A stretch of DNA of 64,000 nt, taken from positions 2,046,001 through 2,110,000 of the forward strand of contig NZ_CP024047.1 of assembly GCF_003430825.1 (NCBI RefSeq). Reading direction: 5' to 3'. Under the pieces are notes generated by a model that was not told the origin of the DNA, did no database searches, and saw only the letters and a list, made by a program, of their open reading frames with translations. The position numbers and the translations under genes were made by a program. This DNA comes from Natrarchaeobaculum sulfurireducens (lineage in GTDB: Archaea > Halobacteriota > Halobacteria > Halobacteriales > Natrialbaceae). Shown one piece after another: positions 44,479 to 54,249 of this stretch. Numbering within the stretch: the first letter of the stretch is position 1; every line of letters starts with the position of its first letter.

Positions 44479-45540
44479 TCACTCGATAACGCCAGTCTTC
44501 GTCGCGACCTCGCGAGCCGCGCGCTCGTCCATGCCGTCGCCGAGGATCGTATATCGGTCGCGGATCTCGTGGCAGGTCGTCAGTGCTTCGATGACGGTCT
44601 CGTCGTCGATTCCGAGTTCTCGAGCCGTCGTCGGCGCGTCGATGCTGTCGAGTGCGCTCCGGATCTCGCGCCAGAAGCCGCGCTCGCCGCCGTGGAGGTA
44701 GGCCGTCATAATCGAACCGACGCCGACCTGGTGGCCGTGGAGAGCAGCCCCGGGGGCGAGTCGGTCGAGCTGGTGTGAAAAGAGGTGTTCGGCGCCGCTT
44801 GCCGGACGCGACGAGCCGGCGATGCTCATTGCGACGCCGGAAGAGACCAGCGCCTTCGTGACGATCCAGGCGGACTCCTCCAGACCGGGACGGACGAGGT
44901 CGGCGTTGTCGACGAGTATCTCGGCGGTCATCTCTGCGAGTGCGGCGGCGTACTCGGAGTATTCGACGTTTTTGAGCCGCTTGGCGAGTCGCCAGTCCAT
45001 CACGGCCGTGTAGTTCGAGATGATGTCCGCACAGCCGGCAGTCGTCAGCTCCCACGGCGCTTCGGCGAGGACTGCTGTATCGGCAACGACGGCTAACGGG
45101 GGTTCAGCGGCGACGCTGTGGCGCGTATCCCCGTCCGGGACCGACCCACGGTTGCTGACGATCCCGTCGTGGCTCGCCGCTGTCGGCACCGAACAAAAGC
45201 CCATCTCGAGGTGGTCGCTGGCCATCTTCGCGATGTCGATGGCTTTCCCGCCGCCGACGCCCATCAGGTAGGAGACCTCCTCGGCCTCGGCTGCCTCGAT
45301 GACGGTCTGGACCGACTCGAACGTCGCTGCTTCGATCGAGACGATGGCGGGGTCGATCCCTGCGGCCTCGAAATCGGCGGCGATCGGCTCGCCAGCGACG
45401 GATCGGGGGGTTGGGCTCGTGACGATCAACGGCCGCCCCTGCAAGTGGAGGTCGTCGACGACCTCGACGACCGACTCGAGGACGCCGTGACCGACGACGA
45501 CGTTTCGCGGCAGGCGAATCCACGTCGACTTCTCGAACAT
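44479..45540 (-). CDS. egsA: sn-Glycerol-1-phosphate dehydrogenase
   Basis: A 353-residue NAD(P)-dependent enzyme that reduces dihydroxyacetone phosphate to sn-glycerol-1-phosphate, the backbone of archaeal ether lipids. The nucleotide site is 'GVGGGKAIDIAKMAS' near residues 94-108. Zn ligands are Asp in 'TTAGCADIISNYTA' near 171, His in 'GAEHLFSHQLD' near 250 and His in 'LHGHQVGVG' near 269. Length and motifs are typical. This gene alone identifies the host as an archaeon. Confidence 0.95.
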   Translation of the reverse strand: MFEKSTWIRLPRNVVVGHGVLESVVEVVDDLHLQGRPLIVTSPTPRSVAGEPIAADFEAAGIDPAIVSIEAATFESVQTVIEAAEAEEVSYLMGVGGGKAIDIAKMASDHLEMGFCSVPTAASHDGIVSNRGSVPDGDTRHSVAAEPPLAVVADTAVLAEAPWELTTAGCADIISNYTAVMDWRLAKRLKNVEYSEYAAALAEMTAEILVDNADLVRPGLEESAWIVTKALVSSGVAMSIAGSSRPASGAEHLFSHQLDRLAPGAALHGHQVGVGSIMTAYLHGGERGFWREIRSALDSIDAPTTARELGIDDETVIEALTTCHEIRDRYTILGDGMDERAAREVATKTGVIE

Positions 45541-45761
45541 ACCTCACCAGTCACACCCCCGGACCATACGTGTTTTCTCCACGAGATCGTCCCCGCCGAC
45601 ACGTGAAAACTCGCCAGTGATTGCCAACCCGCCAGCCGAGCACAGCAGTCTCCGGCCGCCAGCCCAGCCCATCGAATTCAACCAGTCTGATCGATCCGTC
45701 GGCTGAACAGTCACCACGACTCAGAAAGGGATTCTTTTTCCCCGTCGTCGAACGGCCATCC

Positions 45762-46760
45762 ATGACGGAGCACTTGCGGACGGAGCGGTCCCAGGAGCAC
45801 CCACTCGAGTGTGGCCACTGTTACTACCCGATCCCCGGCGAACCGAACGAGTCCGACGACGGGCAGTTCTGTTCGACGACCTGTCTCGAGGCAGCCGAAG
45901 ACGACTCGACGATGCCCGACCCCGGTGCGTACAAGCGCATCGTCACGGGGATCGAACCGATCGATTCGCTCGTCCACAACGGCGTCCCGGCGGATTCGTT
46001 CGTCTTGCTCTCGGGCGACGAAGGAACCAGACGCGACGAGCTGCTCAGCGAGCTCGTCTGGCGCGCGCTCGAGCGCGGCGAGCCGGCGGTCATCGTTTCC
46101 TACGCCAACCCGCCGACAGCGACGCTCGAGCGGCTGTTCGAGAACGGCTGGAACGTCCTGCCCGCGCTCGAGAACGACCGGCTGCGCATCCTCGACTGTT
46201 TCACCCACCGACTCGCCGACCGCGAGCAGTTCCTCGAGACCCGAACGAAGTGGGCGACGTTCGTCGGCGAGACGTGTGCCGACGCCGTCATCGAAGTCAC
46301 AGAGCCCGACGACGTCCGTTCAGTCGCTACCAACCTGCTCGGGGCGCTCGAAGACCTCGAGATGAGCGAGACGGGGCTCGTGACGATCGACTCGCTCGAC
46401 GAACTCGGGACACTGGTTCAGGACCAGCTCGTCCACAACTTCGTCAAGGACGTCCGAGCGACCGTCTGCAAGGCGCGGTACGTGCCGATCGTTGCGGGAG
46501 CGACGACCGCGGGCGCCGACGGCTATCCGGACGAGGAGTACGTCTTCGACGGGATCGTCGACCTCCGGTTGACCGAGGAGCTGACTCCGGGAGCCAGGGT
46601 GACACAGCTCGGCGTCAGGAAGCTGGTCGGAGCGCGGTACCTCCCACAGTGGGTAACCTACGAGTACGAGCCCGTCCACGGGCTGGTCGCCCTCGAACGG
46701 TCGCGCCCAGCCCAGCAATCGACGGCCGCCGACGACCGTAACGCGCCCCCGCCACAGTAA
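45762..46760 (+). CDS. HTR-like protein: zinc-finger plus degenerate KaiC/RecA-like domain
   Basis: A 332-residue protein. Residues 17-43 form a Cys4 zinc-finger-like unit (CxxC, then CxxxC 18 residues on). Residues about 55-300 have the KaiC/RecA-like core of haloarchaeal 'HTR-like' proteins ('IEPIDSLVHNGVPADSFVLLSG', 'LERGEPAVIVSYANPPTATLERL', 'LVTIDSLDELG'). The P-loop position reads 'GDEGTRRDEL' and lacks the GKT lysine, so ATP binding is doubtful. A Gln/Pro-rich tail follows. In the related genes it is thought to act in signalling; partners here are unknown. Start at 45762. Confidence 0.75.
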   Translation: MTEHLRTERSQEHPLECGHCYYPIPGEPNESDDGQFCSTTCLEAAEDDSTMPDPGAYKRIVTGIEPIDSLVHNGVPADSFVLLSGDEGTRRDELLSELVWRALERGEPAVIVSYANPPTATLERLFENGWNVLPALENDRLRILDCFTHRLADREQFLETRTKWATFVGETCADAVIEVTEPDDVRSVATNLLGALEDLEMSETGLVTIDSLDELGTLVQDQLVHNFVKDVRATVCKARYVPIVAGATTAGADGYPDEEYVFDGIVDLRLTEELTPGARVTQLGVRKLVGARYLPQWVTYEYEPVHGLVALERSRPAQQSTAADDRNAPPPQ

Positions 46761-46877
46761 ACCGGCGCTCGAGTCACCGACTCGCCGCCTCTGTGGTCGC
46801 CTAACCGCCTGTGAACCGTTCCGCTTCTCGAGTGCGAACCACATCGGTTTTTCTTCGAGTCGTCCTTCCATCTCGAC

Positions 46878-47300
46878 ATGGGCGGCACCTACGTTCTCGT
46901 GGTCAACGTGGCCGAGCAATCGACGATTGAGGTCGGTGCGCTGGGCGATCGAACGTTCGAGGTCGGTGCGTACGCCTACGTCGGCAGCGCGTTCGGCCCG
47001 GGCGGGTTCTCACGAGTCGAGCGCCATCGTGAACTCGCAACCGGACAGCGAACGACGCGTCACTGGCACGTCGACTACCTGCTCGGCCACCGGGCAACGA
47101 CGCTCGAGTCGGTCGTCACCTTCCCCGACGCCGACCGAGAGTGTGAACTCGCCACCTCGCTTCCGGGCGAGCCCGTCCCTGACTTTGGAGCCTCCGACTG
47201 CGGATGTTCGGCTCACCTGCTGGCTGCGCCAACGACCGAGACCGTCCTCGAGGCGGCGCTCGAGGCAGGCGGGGTCCGTCTCGAGAGCGACAGTTCGTAA
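46878..47300 (+). CDS. DUF123/GIY-YIG-fold nuclease-like protein
   Basis: A 140-residue protein. The GIY-YIG-related elements are 'GTYVLVVNV' at residues 3-11 and 'GAYAYVGSAFGPGGFSRVERH' near 30-50, with 'HWHVDYLLGH' near 62 as in DUF123 proteins. Cys residues in 'SDCGCSAHLL' near 105-115 may bind zinc. The fold suggests a small endonuclease, but the DUF123 group has no proven activity that I know of. It is followed 65 bases later by a peroxidase-like gene on the same strand. Confidence 0.8.
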   Translation: MGGTYVLVVNVAEQSTIEVGALGDRTFEVGAYAYVGSAFGPGGFSRVERHRELATGQRTTRHWHVDYLLGHRATTLESVVTFPDADRECELATSLPGEPVPDFGASDCGCSAHLLAAPTTETVLEAALEAGGVRLESDSS

Positions 47301-47365
47301 GCGCTCGAGGGCGAACGGCGGTCGACGACCGGCAAGTTATTAGCAACCATTGCGAAGCGGTAGCT

Positions 47366-47965
47366 ATGGGCAACTCAGAGACAGAGACCGATCCAGAACT
47401 CGACGACGACGCGATGGACGCCTTCCCCGTGCCGGCGTTCGAGGACCTGCCCGAGGATCTGAAAGCGCGCATCGCCGAGGAAACCGACCGGGCAGGGTTC
47501 ACCCCGAACGTCTTCTCGGCGTTCGCGTACAAGCCCTCCCACTTCCGGGCCTTCTTCGACTATCACGACGCGCTCGTCGAGGACACCGCTCTGGAGCGCG
47601 AAGAGATCGAGATGATCGTCGTTGCCGTCTCCGGCGTCAACCACTGTTACTACTGTAACGTCGCCCACGGCGCGCTCGTCCGGATCTACGCCGACGATCC
47701 GACACTGGCCGATCAGTTGATCGCGAACTACCGCACGGCAGATATCAGCGACGCCCACCGGACGATGCTCGATGTCGCAGTGAAACTCACCGAGCGACCG
47801 AACGCGATCGAACGCGCCGACTACGACCGTCTCCGCGAGGCGGGGTTCAGCCAGGAGGCGATCTGGGACATCGCCGCCGTCACTGCGTTCTACAACCTCA
47901 GCAACCGGATGGCTGCCTTCGCCGAGATGCGTCCGAACGACGAGTTCCACACGCTGGGCCGGTAG
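47366..47965 (+). CDS. AhpD/carboxymuconolactone-decarboxylase-family peroxidase-like protein
   Basis: A 199-residue all-helical protein of the peroxidase-related (AhpD-like) group. The redox centre is the CxxC with nearby His in 'GVNHCYYCNVAHGALV' near residues 90-105. 'FTPNVFSAFAYKPSHFRAFFDYHD' near 45 and 'ITAFYNLSNRMA'-like residues near 175 also match the family. It probably reduces peroxides or disulfides using a thiol or flavoprotein partner not in this window. The start at 47366 is preferred to a long in-frame leader that runs through the upstream gene's end. Confidence 0.85.
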   Translation: MGNSETETDPELDDDAMDAFPVPAFEDLPEDLKARIAEETDRAGFTPNVFSAFAYKPSHFRAFFDYHDALVEDTALEREEIEMIVVAVSGVNHCYYCNVAHGALVRIYADDPTLADQLIANYRTADISDAHRTMLDVAVKLTERPNAIERADYDRLREAGFSQEAIWDIAAVTAFYNLSNRMAAFAEMRPNDEFHTLGR

Positions 47966-48120
47966 CCCTTCACGCCGGTTCGAATCCATCGCCCGATCGG
48001 CGTCGCCACCGGCGGTTCGACGTCGCCACCGACTCGAGCGACTCACTATGAGTCGACCTACCACACCGACGTGACCCGAGTGAACGTTCATTTGTGCCGC
48101 CATCGAATCCGGTCTCGAGG

Positions 48121-48609
48121 ATGGTCGACAGCGTTCCGACACGTCTCGAGCGAGTCGCAGCGGTGGTCGCGATCGTCGCACTCGTCCTGCTGGTCCCAGC
48201 CGCTGCGCTCGGTTTCGGAATTACGGCCGTCGTCTTACTGTTCGTCGTCGTCACGTGTGGCACCATCGCGAGAGTTCGGGTTGGCCTCGACGAGTTGCTC
48301 ACCTTCGGCGTTCGGTCGATCCCTGAGGACGATCCGGCCGCCGAGCGATACCGCGAGCGTCGCGAGCGCAAGGACGAACGCGTTCGCGAAGCCGTTTCCT
48401 CCGACTACGACCCCCGCCTCGACCGTCTGCTAGTGATCGGACTGGTCGTGGTCGGCATCGGTGCCCTCGGAGCCGTCGCAGTGACCGGTGGCGAGAACGG
48501 AGCCATCGGGCCGCTGCTGGTAACTGCACTGGTCGCGCTCAACGCCGCACTGGTCGCCTACGGCGCAGCCCATCTGCACGACCGATCGGATTCGAGTACG
48601 GACGACTGA
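48121..48609 (+). CDS. Four-helix membrane protein, function unknown
   Basis: A 162-residue protein with transmembrane helices at about 10-30, 32-50, 101-121 and 125-147 and a charged Arg/Glu loop (about 55-98, 'AERYRERRERKDERVREAV') between helices two and three. No family is recognised. A Met at 48094 is also in frame, but the added nine residues are not convincing. The gene stands alone between the peroxidase-like gene and a HalOD1 gene. Confidence 0.6.
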   Translation: MVDSVPTRLERVAAVVAIVALVLLVPAAALGFGITAVVLLFVVVTCGTIARVRVGLDELLTFGVRSIPEDDPAAERYRERRERKDERVREAVSSDYDPRLDRLLVIGLVVVGIGALGAVAVTGGENGAIGPLLVTALVALNAALVAYGAAHLHDRSDSSTDD

Positions 48610-48766
48610 TACTGCCGAACAGCGCGTGCACGAGAAGTTGCTACACCGGTCTCGTGAGTGTACGTCAGCGATTGCTGGTCGACGGTATAACGCACGTGTG
48701 TCTGTGATTGCGATCATCACACTCCTGGCCGTAACCTTAAGGCGGGCTTAGAGGATTTTCGGAACC

Positions 48767-49105
48767 ATGGATACGGGAAAGCTCGAGCTACACCGTCGCT
48801 GCTCACCAGTTGCCGACACTATCTACGGGGACGAAGAGACACACTCGCCGGTGGTCATGATTGCTGAAGCCCTGGCGGAAGCCAGTGGGACCGAGATGAG
48901 AGCGCTCCCACCGCTCAACGACTACGTCGACTGCGACGCGCTCGAGCGGTTGTTCGACACTAGCGACAAGGCCGTCGATACGATGGTTCTGAGTTTCAAA
49001 ATCGAGCAGTGGAACGTGTTCGTCCGATCTGATGGGGCTATTCGCGTCTGTGATGCAACCGACCGCAACGGGTTCGAACCGATTTTCGAAGAGCAGCCGG
49101 AGTAA
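48767..49105 (+). CDS. Stand-alone HalOD1 output-domain protein
   Basis: A 112-residue protein matching the HalOD1 domain that haloarchaea often attach to receiver domains. Family-like segments are 'VVMIAEALAEASGTEMRALPPLNDYVD' (split in two blocks at about 29-55), 'DALERLF' near 57 and 'VLSFKIEQWNVFVRSDGAIRV' near 74-94. Alone, it is probably a small signalling or regulatory protein. It converges with gltB; 63 bases separate the stop codons. Confidence 0.75.
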   Translation: MDTGKLELHRRCSPVADTIYGDEETHSPVVMIAEALAEASGTEMRALPPLNDYVDCDALERLFDTSDKAVDTMVLSFKIEQWNVFVRSDGAIRVCDATDRNGFEPIFEEQPE

Positions 49106-49168
49106 CACTCGATTGCGGCGATATGGCGTCAGTTTCGACGTGTCGAAAACCGACGACAGTAGCCCCGC

Positions 49169-52100
49169 TCAGTCGTCGCTCGCGGCGAACCCGACGGAAT
49201 CGGCCTCGGCGTCGCCGCCGGGTGCCTCGGGCAGTTCGCTGCGGACGTCGTCGCTGCCCTGCTCGGTGATGGCCGCGTGGTAGGCCTCGGGCATCACCTT
49301 CACGAACGACTCGAGCGTTGCTTCCCAGTTCTCGAGCAGGTCGCGGCCGCGTTCGGAGCCGGTGTAGGCGACGTGGTTCTCGACGAGTCGTCGGAGCATT
49401 GCCTCGTCTTCGTCCTCTAGGTCGTCGTGGAGCGAGACCATCTCGGTGTTCGCGCGGTCTTCGAACGTCTCGTCGGGGTCGAAGACGTAGGCGACGCCGC
49501 CGGACATCCCCGCGGCGAAGTTCTTCCCGGTCTCGCCGAGGACGGCGACGACGCCGCCGGTCATGTACTCACAGCCGTGGTCGCCAACGCCCTCGACGAC
49601 GGCCTTCGCGCCGGAGTTGCGGACGGCGAAGCGTTCGCCCGTGACACCGTTGACGTACAGCTGGCCGCCCGTCGAACCGTACAGCGCGACGTTGCCGATG
49701 GCGACGTTCTCCGTCGGCTCGTAACCGGCCGATTCGGGCGTTCTAACGGTGATCTTACCACCCGAGAGTCCCTTCCCCACGTAGTCGTTGGCGCTGCCCT
49801 CGAGGTGGAGGGAGACGCCGCTTGCGAGGAACGCGCCGAAGCTCTGGCCGGCTGTCCCCTCGAGGTCGACCGTGATCGTATCTTCGGGGAGGCCGGTTTC
49901 GCCGTAGCGACTGGTGATCCGGTTCGAGAGCATCGCGCCGACCGTACGGTCGACGTTGGTCACGTCTGCGGCCAGCGCGACGGGCGTCTTCTCGTCGATC
50001 GCCTCGGGGGCGGCCTCGATCAGATCGCGGTCGAGTTGGTTCTCGAGGCCGTGGTCTTGGTCGCGGATCTTCCGGCGAACGTCACCTTCAGGAGTCGCGA
50101 GCACTGCCGAGAGGTCGAGGGTGCGGGCTTTCGGGTGCTCGACGTCCTGGCGCTGGGCGAGGACGTCGACCGCGCCGACCATCTCGTCGACCGTCGCGAA
50201 GCCGAGTTCGGCCATGATCTCGCGCAGCTCCTGGGCGATGAACGTCATGTAGTTGATGACGTTCTCGGGTTCGCCGGGGAAGCGCTTGCGCAGATCGCCA
50301 CGCTGGGTCGCGATGCCGACCGGACACGTGTTGTTGTGACACTGCCGGGCCATCACACAGCCCTCGGCGACCAGACTCGAGGTGCCGAAGATGTACTCCT
50401 CCGCGCCGAGGAGGGCGGCGACGGCGACGTCACGACCGGTCATCAGTCCGCCGTCGGTGGAGACGCGGATGCGGTCGCGCAGCCCCGTCGCACACAGCAT
50501 CTGGTTGGCTTCGGCCAGCCCGAGTTCCCACGGCAGGCCCGCGTGTTTGATCGACGTCCGTGGTGACGCGCCCGTCCCGCCTGAGTGACCGGAGATGTGG
50601 ACGACGTCGGCGTTCGCCTTCGCGACGCCGGCGGCGATGGTGCCGATGCCCGCTTCGGAAACGAGCTTGACGTTGATGTCGGCGTCTTCGTTTGCCGTTT
50701 TGAGGTCGAAGATCAGCTGTTTCAGGTCTTCGATCGAGTAGATATCGTGCAACGGCGGCGGCGAGATGAGCCCGACGCCTGGCGTCGACTTGCGGACGTG
50801 AGCGATCATCTCGTTGACCTTCTCGCCGGGGAGGTGACCGCCTTCGCCCGGCTTGCTGCCCTGAGCCATCTTGATCTGGAGTTCGTCGGCCGACGAAAGA
50901 TACGTCGAGGTAACGCCGAACCGGCCCGACGCGACCTGCTTGACGGTACACTCCCGTTCGGTCCCGAACCGTTCCGGCGGCTCGCCACCCTCGCCGGAGT
51001 TCGACTTCCCGCCGATACGGTTCATCGCGATCGAGTTGTTCTCGTGGGCCTCCGGCGACAGCGAGCCGAGCGACATCGCCGCAGTCGAGAACCGTCTGAC
51101 GATCTCTTCGATCGGTTCGACCTCCTCTATCGGGATCGACTCGCGGTCGGAGTCGAACTCGAGCAGTCCACGCAGCGTCTGGAGCGTCTCCTGCTGGTCG
51201 TTGACCAGTTCGGCGAACTCCTGGTAGCGCTCGTAATCGCCCGAGCGGACGGCCTGCTGGAGCGTGCCGACGGTTTCGGGGTTCCACTGGTGGTGGATCC
51301 CCTGCTTGCGGTGATTGAACTCGCCGGAGCGCTCGAGCGTCGACTCCTCGTCGGTCTCGAACGCGACGGCGTGACGTTCGCGGAGGTCGGACTCGAGTTC
51401 CGCGAGGCCGATCCCCTCGGTTCGGTTCTCGGTGCCCTCGAAGTAGTCGGCGACGAGCCCCGAGTCGAGGCCGACGGCCTCGAAAATCTGGGCGCCCTGG
51501 TAGCTCTCGACCGTCGAGATGCCCATCTTGGCCATGATTTTGAGGAGGCCGTCCTCGACCGCCCCGACGTAAGCGTCGATCGCCACTTCGGTGTCGGCCC
51601 CCTGTGGGCCGGCGGTCAGGTCCTCGATCGTCTGGTAGGCGAGATACGGGTTGACCGCGCCCGCGCCGTAGCCGACCAGCGTGGCAAAATGGTGGACGGT
51701 CCGGGGGTCGGCGGACTCGACGACGAGCCCGACGTGATTTCGGAGGCCGTTACGGACGAGGTGGTGGTGGACGGCACCGGTCGCGAGCAGACTTGGGATC
51801 GCAACGCGGTCGACACCGACACGCCGGTCCGAGAGGACGATGATTTCGTGTCCGTCTTCGTCGATCGCTTCGACGACGTCCTCGCGGACGCGTTCGATCG
51901 CGGCCTCGAGATCCGGCCCCGGCTCCTCGCTCGTCGGCTCGTAGGTGACGTCGACGGTTGCGGCAGTCATACCGTTGGCGTCGCTGTCCCGGATCGCCTC
52001 GAGTTCGGCGTCCGTGAGGATCGGCGAGTCGAGAACGAGCTGTCGGGCGTGTGCTGGCGACTCGTCGAGTAAGTTCCGCTGGAAGCCGAGTCGGGACTCG

Positions 52101-53776
52101 AGACTCGTCACGAGTTCCTCGCGGATGTAATCGAGCGGCGGGTTCGTCACCTGGGCGAACAGCTGTTTGAAGTACGAAAACAGCGGCCGGTTGTACTCGG
52201 TTAACACCGACAGCGGCGTGTCGTCGCCCATCGAGCCGACGGGGTCCTTGCCCTTCTGGGTCATCGGCTCGATCATGTTCTCGAGTTCGTCGTGCGTGTA
52301 TCCGAACGCAGCCTGATGGTTGCGAAGCGACGAAACCGGCTTCCGTGGCGTGCTGTCTGCTGTCGTCAGCACGTCGTCGAGATGAACCTGTTGGTCGTCG
52401 ATCCACTCCCCATAGCGGTCGTCGGTGAGGTCGTCGAACACTTCGTCGTCGGGGATGACGCGGCCTTCTTCCGGATCGGCGAGGAAGAGCTGACCTGGCT
52501 GAAGCCGCCCACGCTCTTCGATCTCTTCGGGATCTATGTCGAGCGCCCCGGCCTCGCTGGCCACGATCAGACGGTTGTCCGTCGTGACGTCGTACCGACA
52601 CGGGCGCAGCCCGTTGCGGTCAAGCACCGCGCCGACGCGCTCGCCGTCGGTCGCCGCGACGAGGGCGGGTCCGTCCCACGGCTCGACCAGCGAAGCGTGG
52701 AAGTCGTACCACTCTCTGCGACCTTCGTCCATCGATTCGTCGCCGCGCCAGGCCTCCGGGACGAGCATCCGTAGCGCGTGCGCCAGATCTCGGCCGTCCT
52801 GCATGAGCAACTCGAGGGCGTTGTCGACGCTTGCGGTGTCGGACTGGTCGGGGTCGTCGATGATCGGCTTGACTGCCTCGAGGTCCTCGAGTACGTCGCT
52901 CTCGATGTCGGTCTCTCGGGCGCGCATCCAGTTGACGTTACCCTGGATAGTGTTGAACTCGCCGTTGTGGACGATGTTCCGGTAGGGATGAGCGAGATGC
53001 CAGGCACCGAGCGTGTTCGTCGAGAACCGCTCGTGAACCATGACGAAATTCGACTGCAGTCGCTCGTCGGTGAGATCCGGGTAGTACGCGGGCACCTGCT
53101 CGCCTTTGAGCAACCCTTTATACACCAGCGTTTTCGAGTCGAGTGAGCAGACGTAGAATCGGTCGGCACCGTCGGCGGTGGCGTTTTCAACGGCGTCTCC
53201 GTGAGCGTCGCGAGCTGAGGCTCGCCGAGCACGTTGCTCGACGGCGTTTTCGAGCGCTCGGCGGGCGACGTAGAGTCGGCGGTCGAACGCGTCACCAGTG
53301 ACGTCGTCCTGCGGTGTGACAACGACTTGCCAGACGTCGGGTTCGGACTCGAGGGCCGTCTCTCCGAGGTCGTCGTTGCTCGTCGGGACGTCGCGCCACT
53401 CGAGGACGTCGAGGTCGTAGCTTTCGAATGTGTCCTCCGCGAGTGAGACGAGTTCTGCACGCACAGTGTCGTCCTGTGGGAAGAAAATAGAACCGACGGC
53501 GTAGGTCTCCGGCAGGTCGGTCTCGAGAACATCGGCGAAGAACTCGTGGGGGAGCTGGAGCATGATCCCGGCCCCATCTCCGGTGTTTTTCTCAGCCCCG
53601 GTCGTGCCGCGATGTTCCAGGTTTACCAGTAGTTCGAGTCCGTCGGCGACGACGTCGTGACCTCGACCGCCCTCGAGGTCCATGACGACGCCGACGCCAC
53701 AGTTCGACCGTTCGTCCTCGAGGTCAGCGAGACCCCGCGAACGGTCGGCCGATGGCGCTCTGTGTGGCTGTGACAT
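49169..53776 (-). CDS. gltB: Glutamate synthase large subunit
   Basis: A 1535-residue enzyme that makes two glutamates from glutamine and 2-oxoglutarate. The N-terminal glutaminase has its nucleophile Cys in 'ERSNCGVGVVMD' near residue 26, so about 25 residues are a propeptide. The central and FMN-binding synthase domains follow; the Fe-S Cys cluster is 'CVMARQCHNNTCPVGIATQ' near 1130. A C-terminal GXGXG domain completes it. No small subunit is adjacent, so it may use ferredoxin. The start is ATG 53776; a GTG at 53785, nine bases after AGGAG, would add three residues and is a real alternative. Confidence 0.95.
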   Translation of the reverse strand: MSQPHRAPSADRSRGLADLEDERSNCGVGVVMDLEGGRGHDVVADGLELLVNLEHRGTTGAEKNTGDGAGIMLQLPHEFFADVLETDLPETYAVGSIFFPQDDTVRAELVSLAEDTFESYDLDVLEWRDVPTSNDDLGETALESEPDVWQVVVTPQDDVTGDAFDRRLYVARRALENAVEQRARRASARDAHGDAVENATADGADRFYVCSLDSKTLVYKGLLKGEQVPAYYPDLTDERLQSNFVMVHERFSTNTLGAWHLAHPYRNIVHNGEFNTIQGNVNWMRARETDIESDVLEDLEAVKPIIDDPDQSDTASVDNALELLMQDGRDLAHALRMLVPEAWRGDESMDEGRREWYDFHASLVEPWDGPALVAATDGERVGAVLDRNGLRPCRYDVTTDNRLIVASEAGALDIDPEEIEERGRLQPGQLFLADPEEGRVIPDDEVFDDLTDDRYGEWIDDQQVHLDDVLTTADSTPRKPVSSLRNHQAAFGYTHDELENMIEPMTQKGKDPVGSMGDDTPLSVLTEYNRPLFSYFKQLFAQVTNPPLDYIREELVTSLESRLGFQRNLLDESPAHARQLVLDSPILTDAELEAIRDSDANGMTAATVDVTYEPTSEEPGPDLEAAIERVREDVVEAIDEDGHEIIVLSDRRVGVDRVAIPSLLATGAVHHHLVRNGLRNHVGLVVESADPRTVHHFATLVGYGAGAVNPYLAYQTIEDLTAGPQGADTEVAIDAYVGAVEDGLLKIMAKMGISTVESYQGAQIFEAVGLDSGLVADYFEGTENRTEGIGLAELESDLRERHAVAFETDEESTLERSGEFNHRKQGIHHQWNPETVGTLQQAVRSGDYERYQEFAELVNDQQETLQTLRGLLEFDSDRESIPIEEVEPIEEIVRRFSTAAMSLGSLSPEAHENNSIAMNRIGGKSNSGEGGEPPERFGTERECTVKQVASGRFGVTSTYLSSADELQIKMAQGSKPGEGGHLPGEKVNEMIAHVRKSTPGVGLISPPPLHDIYSIEDLKQLIFDLKTANEDADINVKLVSEAGIGTIAAGVAKANADVVHISGHSGGTGASPRTSIKHAGLPWELGLAEANQMLCATGLRDRIRVSTDGGLMTGRDVAVAALLGAEEYIFGTSSLVAEGCVMARQCHNNTCPVGIATQRGDLRKRFPGEPENVINYMTFIAQELREIMAELGFATVDEMVGAVDVLAQRQDVEHPKARTLDLSAVLATPEGDVRRKIRDQDHGLENQLDRDLIEAAPEAIDEKTPVALAADVTNVDRTVGAMLSNRITSRYGETGLPEDTITVDLEGTAGQSFGAFLASGVSLHLEGSANDYVGKGLSGGKITVRTPESAGYEPTENVAIGNVALYGSTGGQLYVNGVTGERFAVRNSGAKAVVEGVGDHGCEYMTGGVVAVLGETGKNFAAGMSGGVAYVFDPDETFEDRANTEMVSLHDDLEDEDEAMLRRLVENHVAYTGSERGRDLLENWEATLESFVKVMPEAYHAAITEQGSDDVRSELPEAPGGDAEADSVGFAASDD

Positions 53777-53780
53777 ATAC

Positions 53781-53799
53781 ACCACTTGTGGTATCTCCT
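53781..53799 (-). promoter_or_regulatory. Inverted repeat and ribosome binding site at the gltB start
   Basis: ACCAC-TT-GTGGT (53781-53792) forms a short inverted repeat and overlaps the alternative GTG starts of gltB; AGGAG on the minus strand (53795-53799) lies directly before it. The hairpin could hide the start region. The upstream AT-rich block (about 53815-53860) provides the TATA region. Confidence 0.4.
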
Positions 53800-54249
53800 A
53801 TATGAGGCTGGCCCATAATGACTAAGTGTATTATTAGCTCATATAGTTGTGTATAAGGTGTATGGGCATGTTTAGACACCAGTACGGGATCGGGTTCGGC
53901 ACCAGTATTCGAGTTCGAGCCGGGCGGCGCTCGTCGAAGTAGACTCCCAGCGGTATACCCGATTATGGCCCAGTCAACGAGCTTATGAACTGAGTGGGCG
54001 ACAATATGTGTGCCGATAGCATACACAGCATCCGGTCAGTGAACGAATCATGACCCGATGGAGTGGCTACTGGACAGTTTCGGTTGCACGGAAAGTGTCA
54101 GAGGCACGTAGTGCCCACCCCGGCAGAGTGAACACCACAGACATAGATGACGGATCCAGTGGTAAGCACTCTTGGGTTAAAGAATTAGGTTTGAGAGAGA
54201 TTCAATGGCAGGGGCGGCCGGGGCAGGGCGGGAAGACGAGTGGCGGACC

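Noticed and set aside
47925-47998. Possible tRNA, from a GGTTCGAATCC T-loop-like word at 47977-47987
   Set aside because: The flanking bases do not form a T-stem or acceptor stem, and the region overlaps the end of the peroxidase-like gene.
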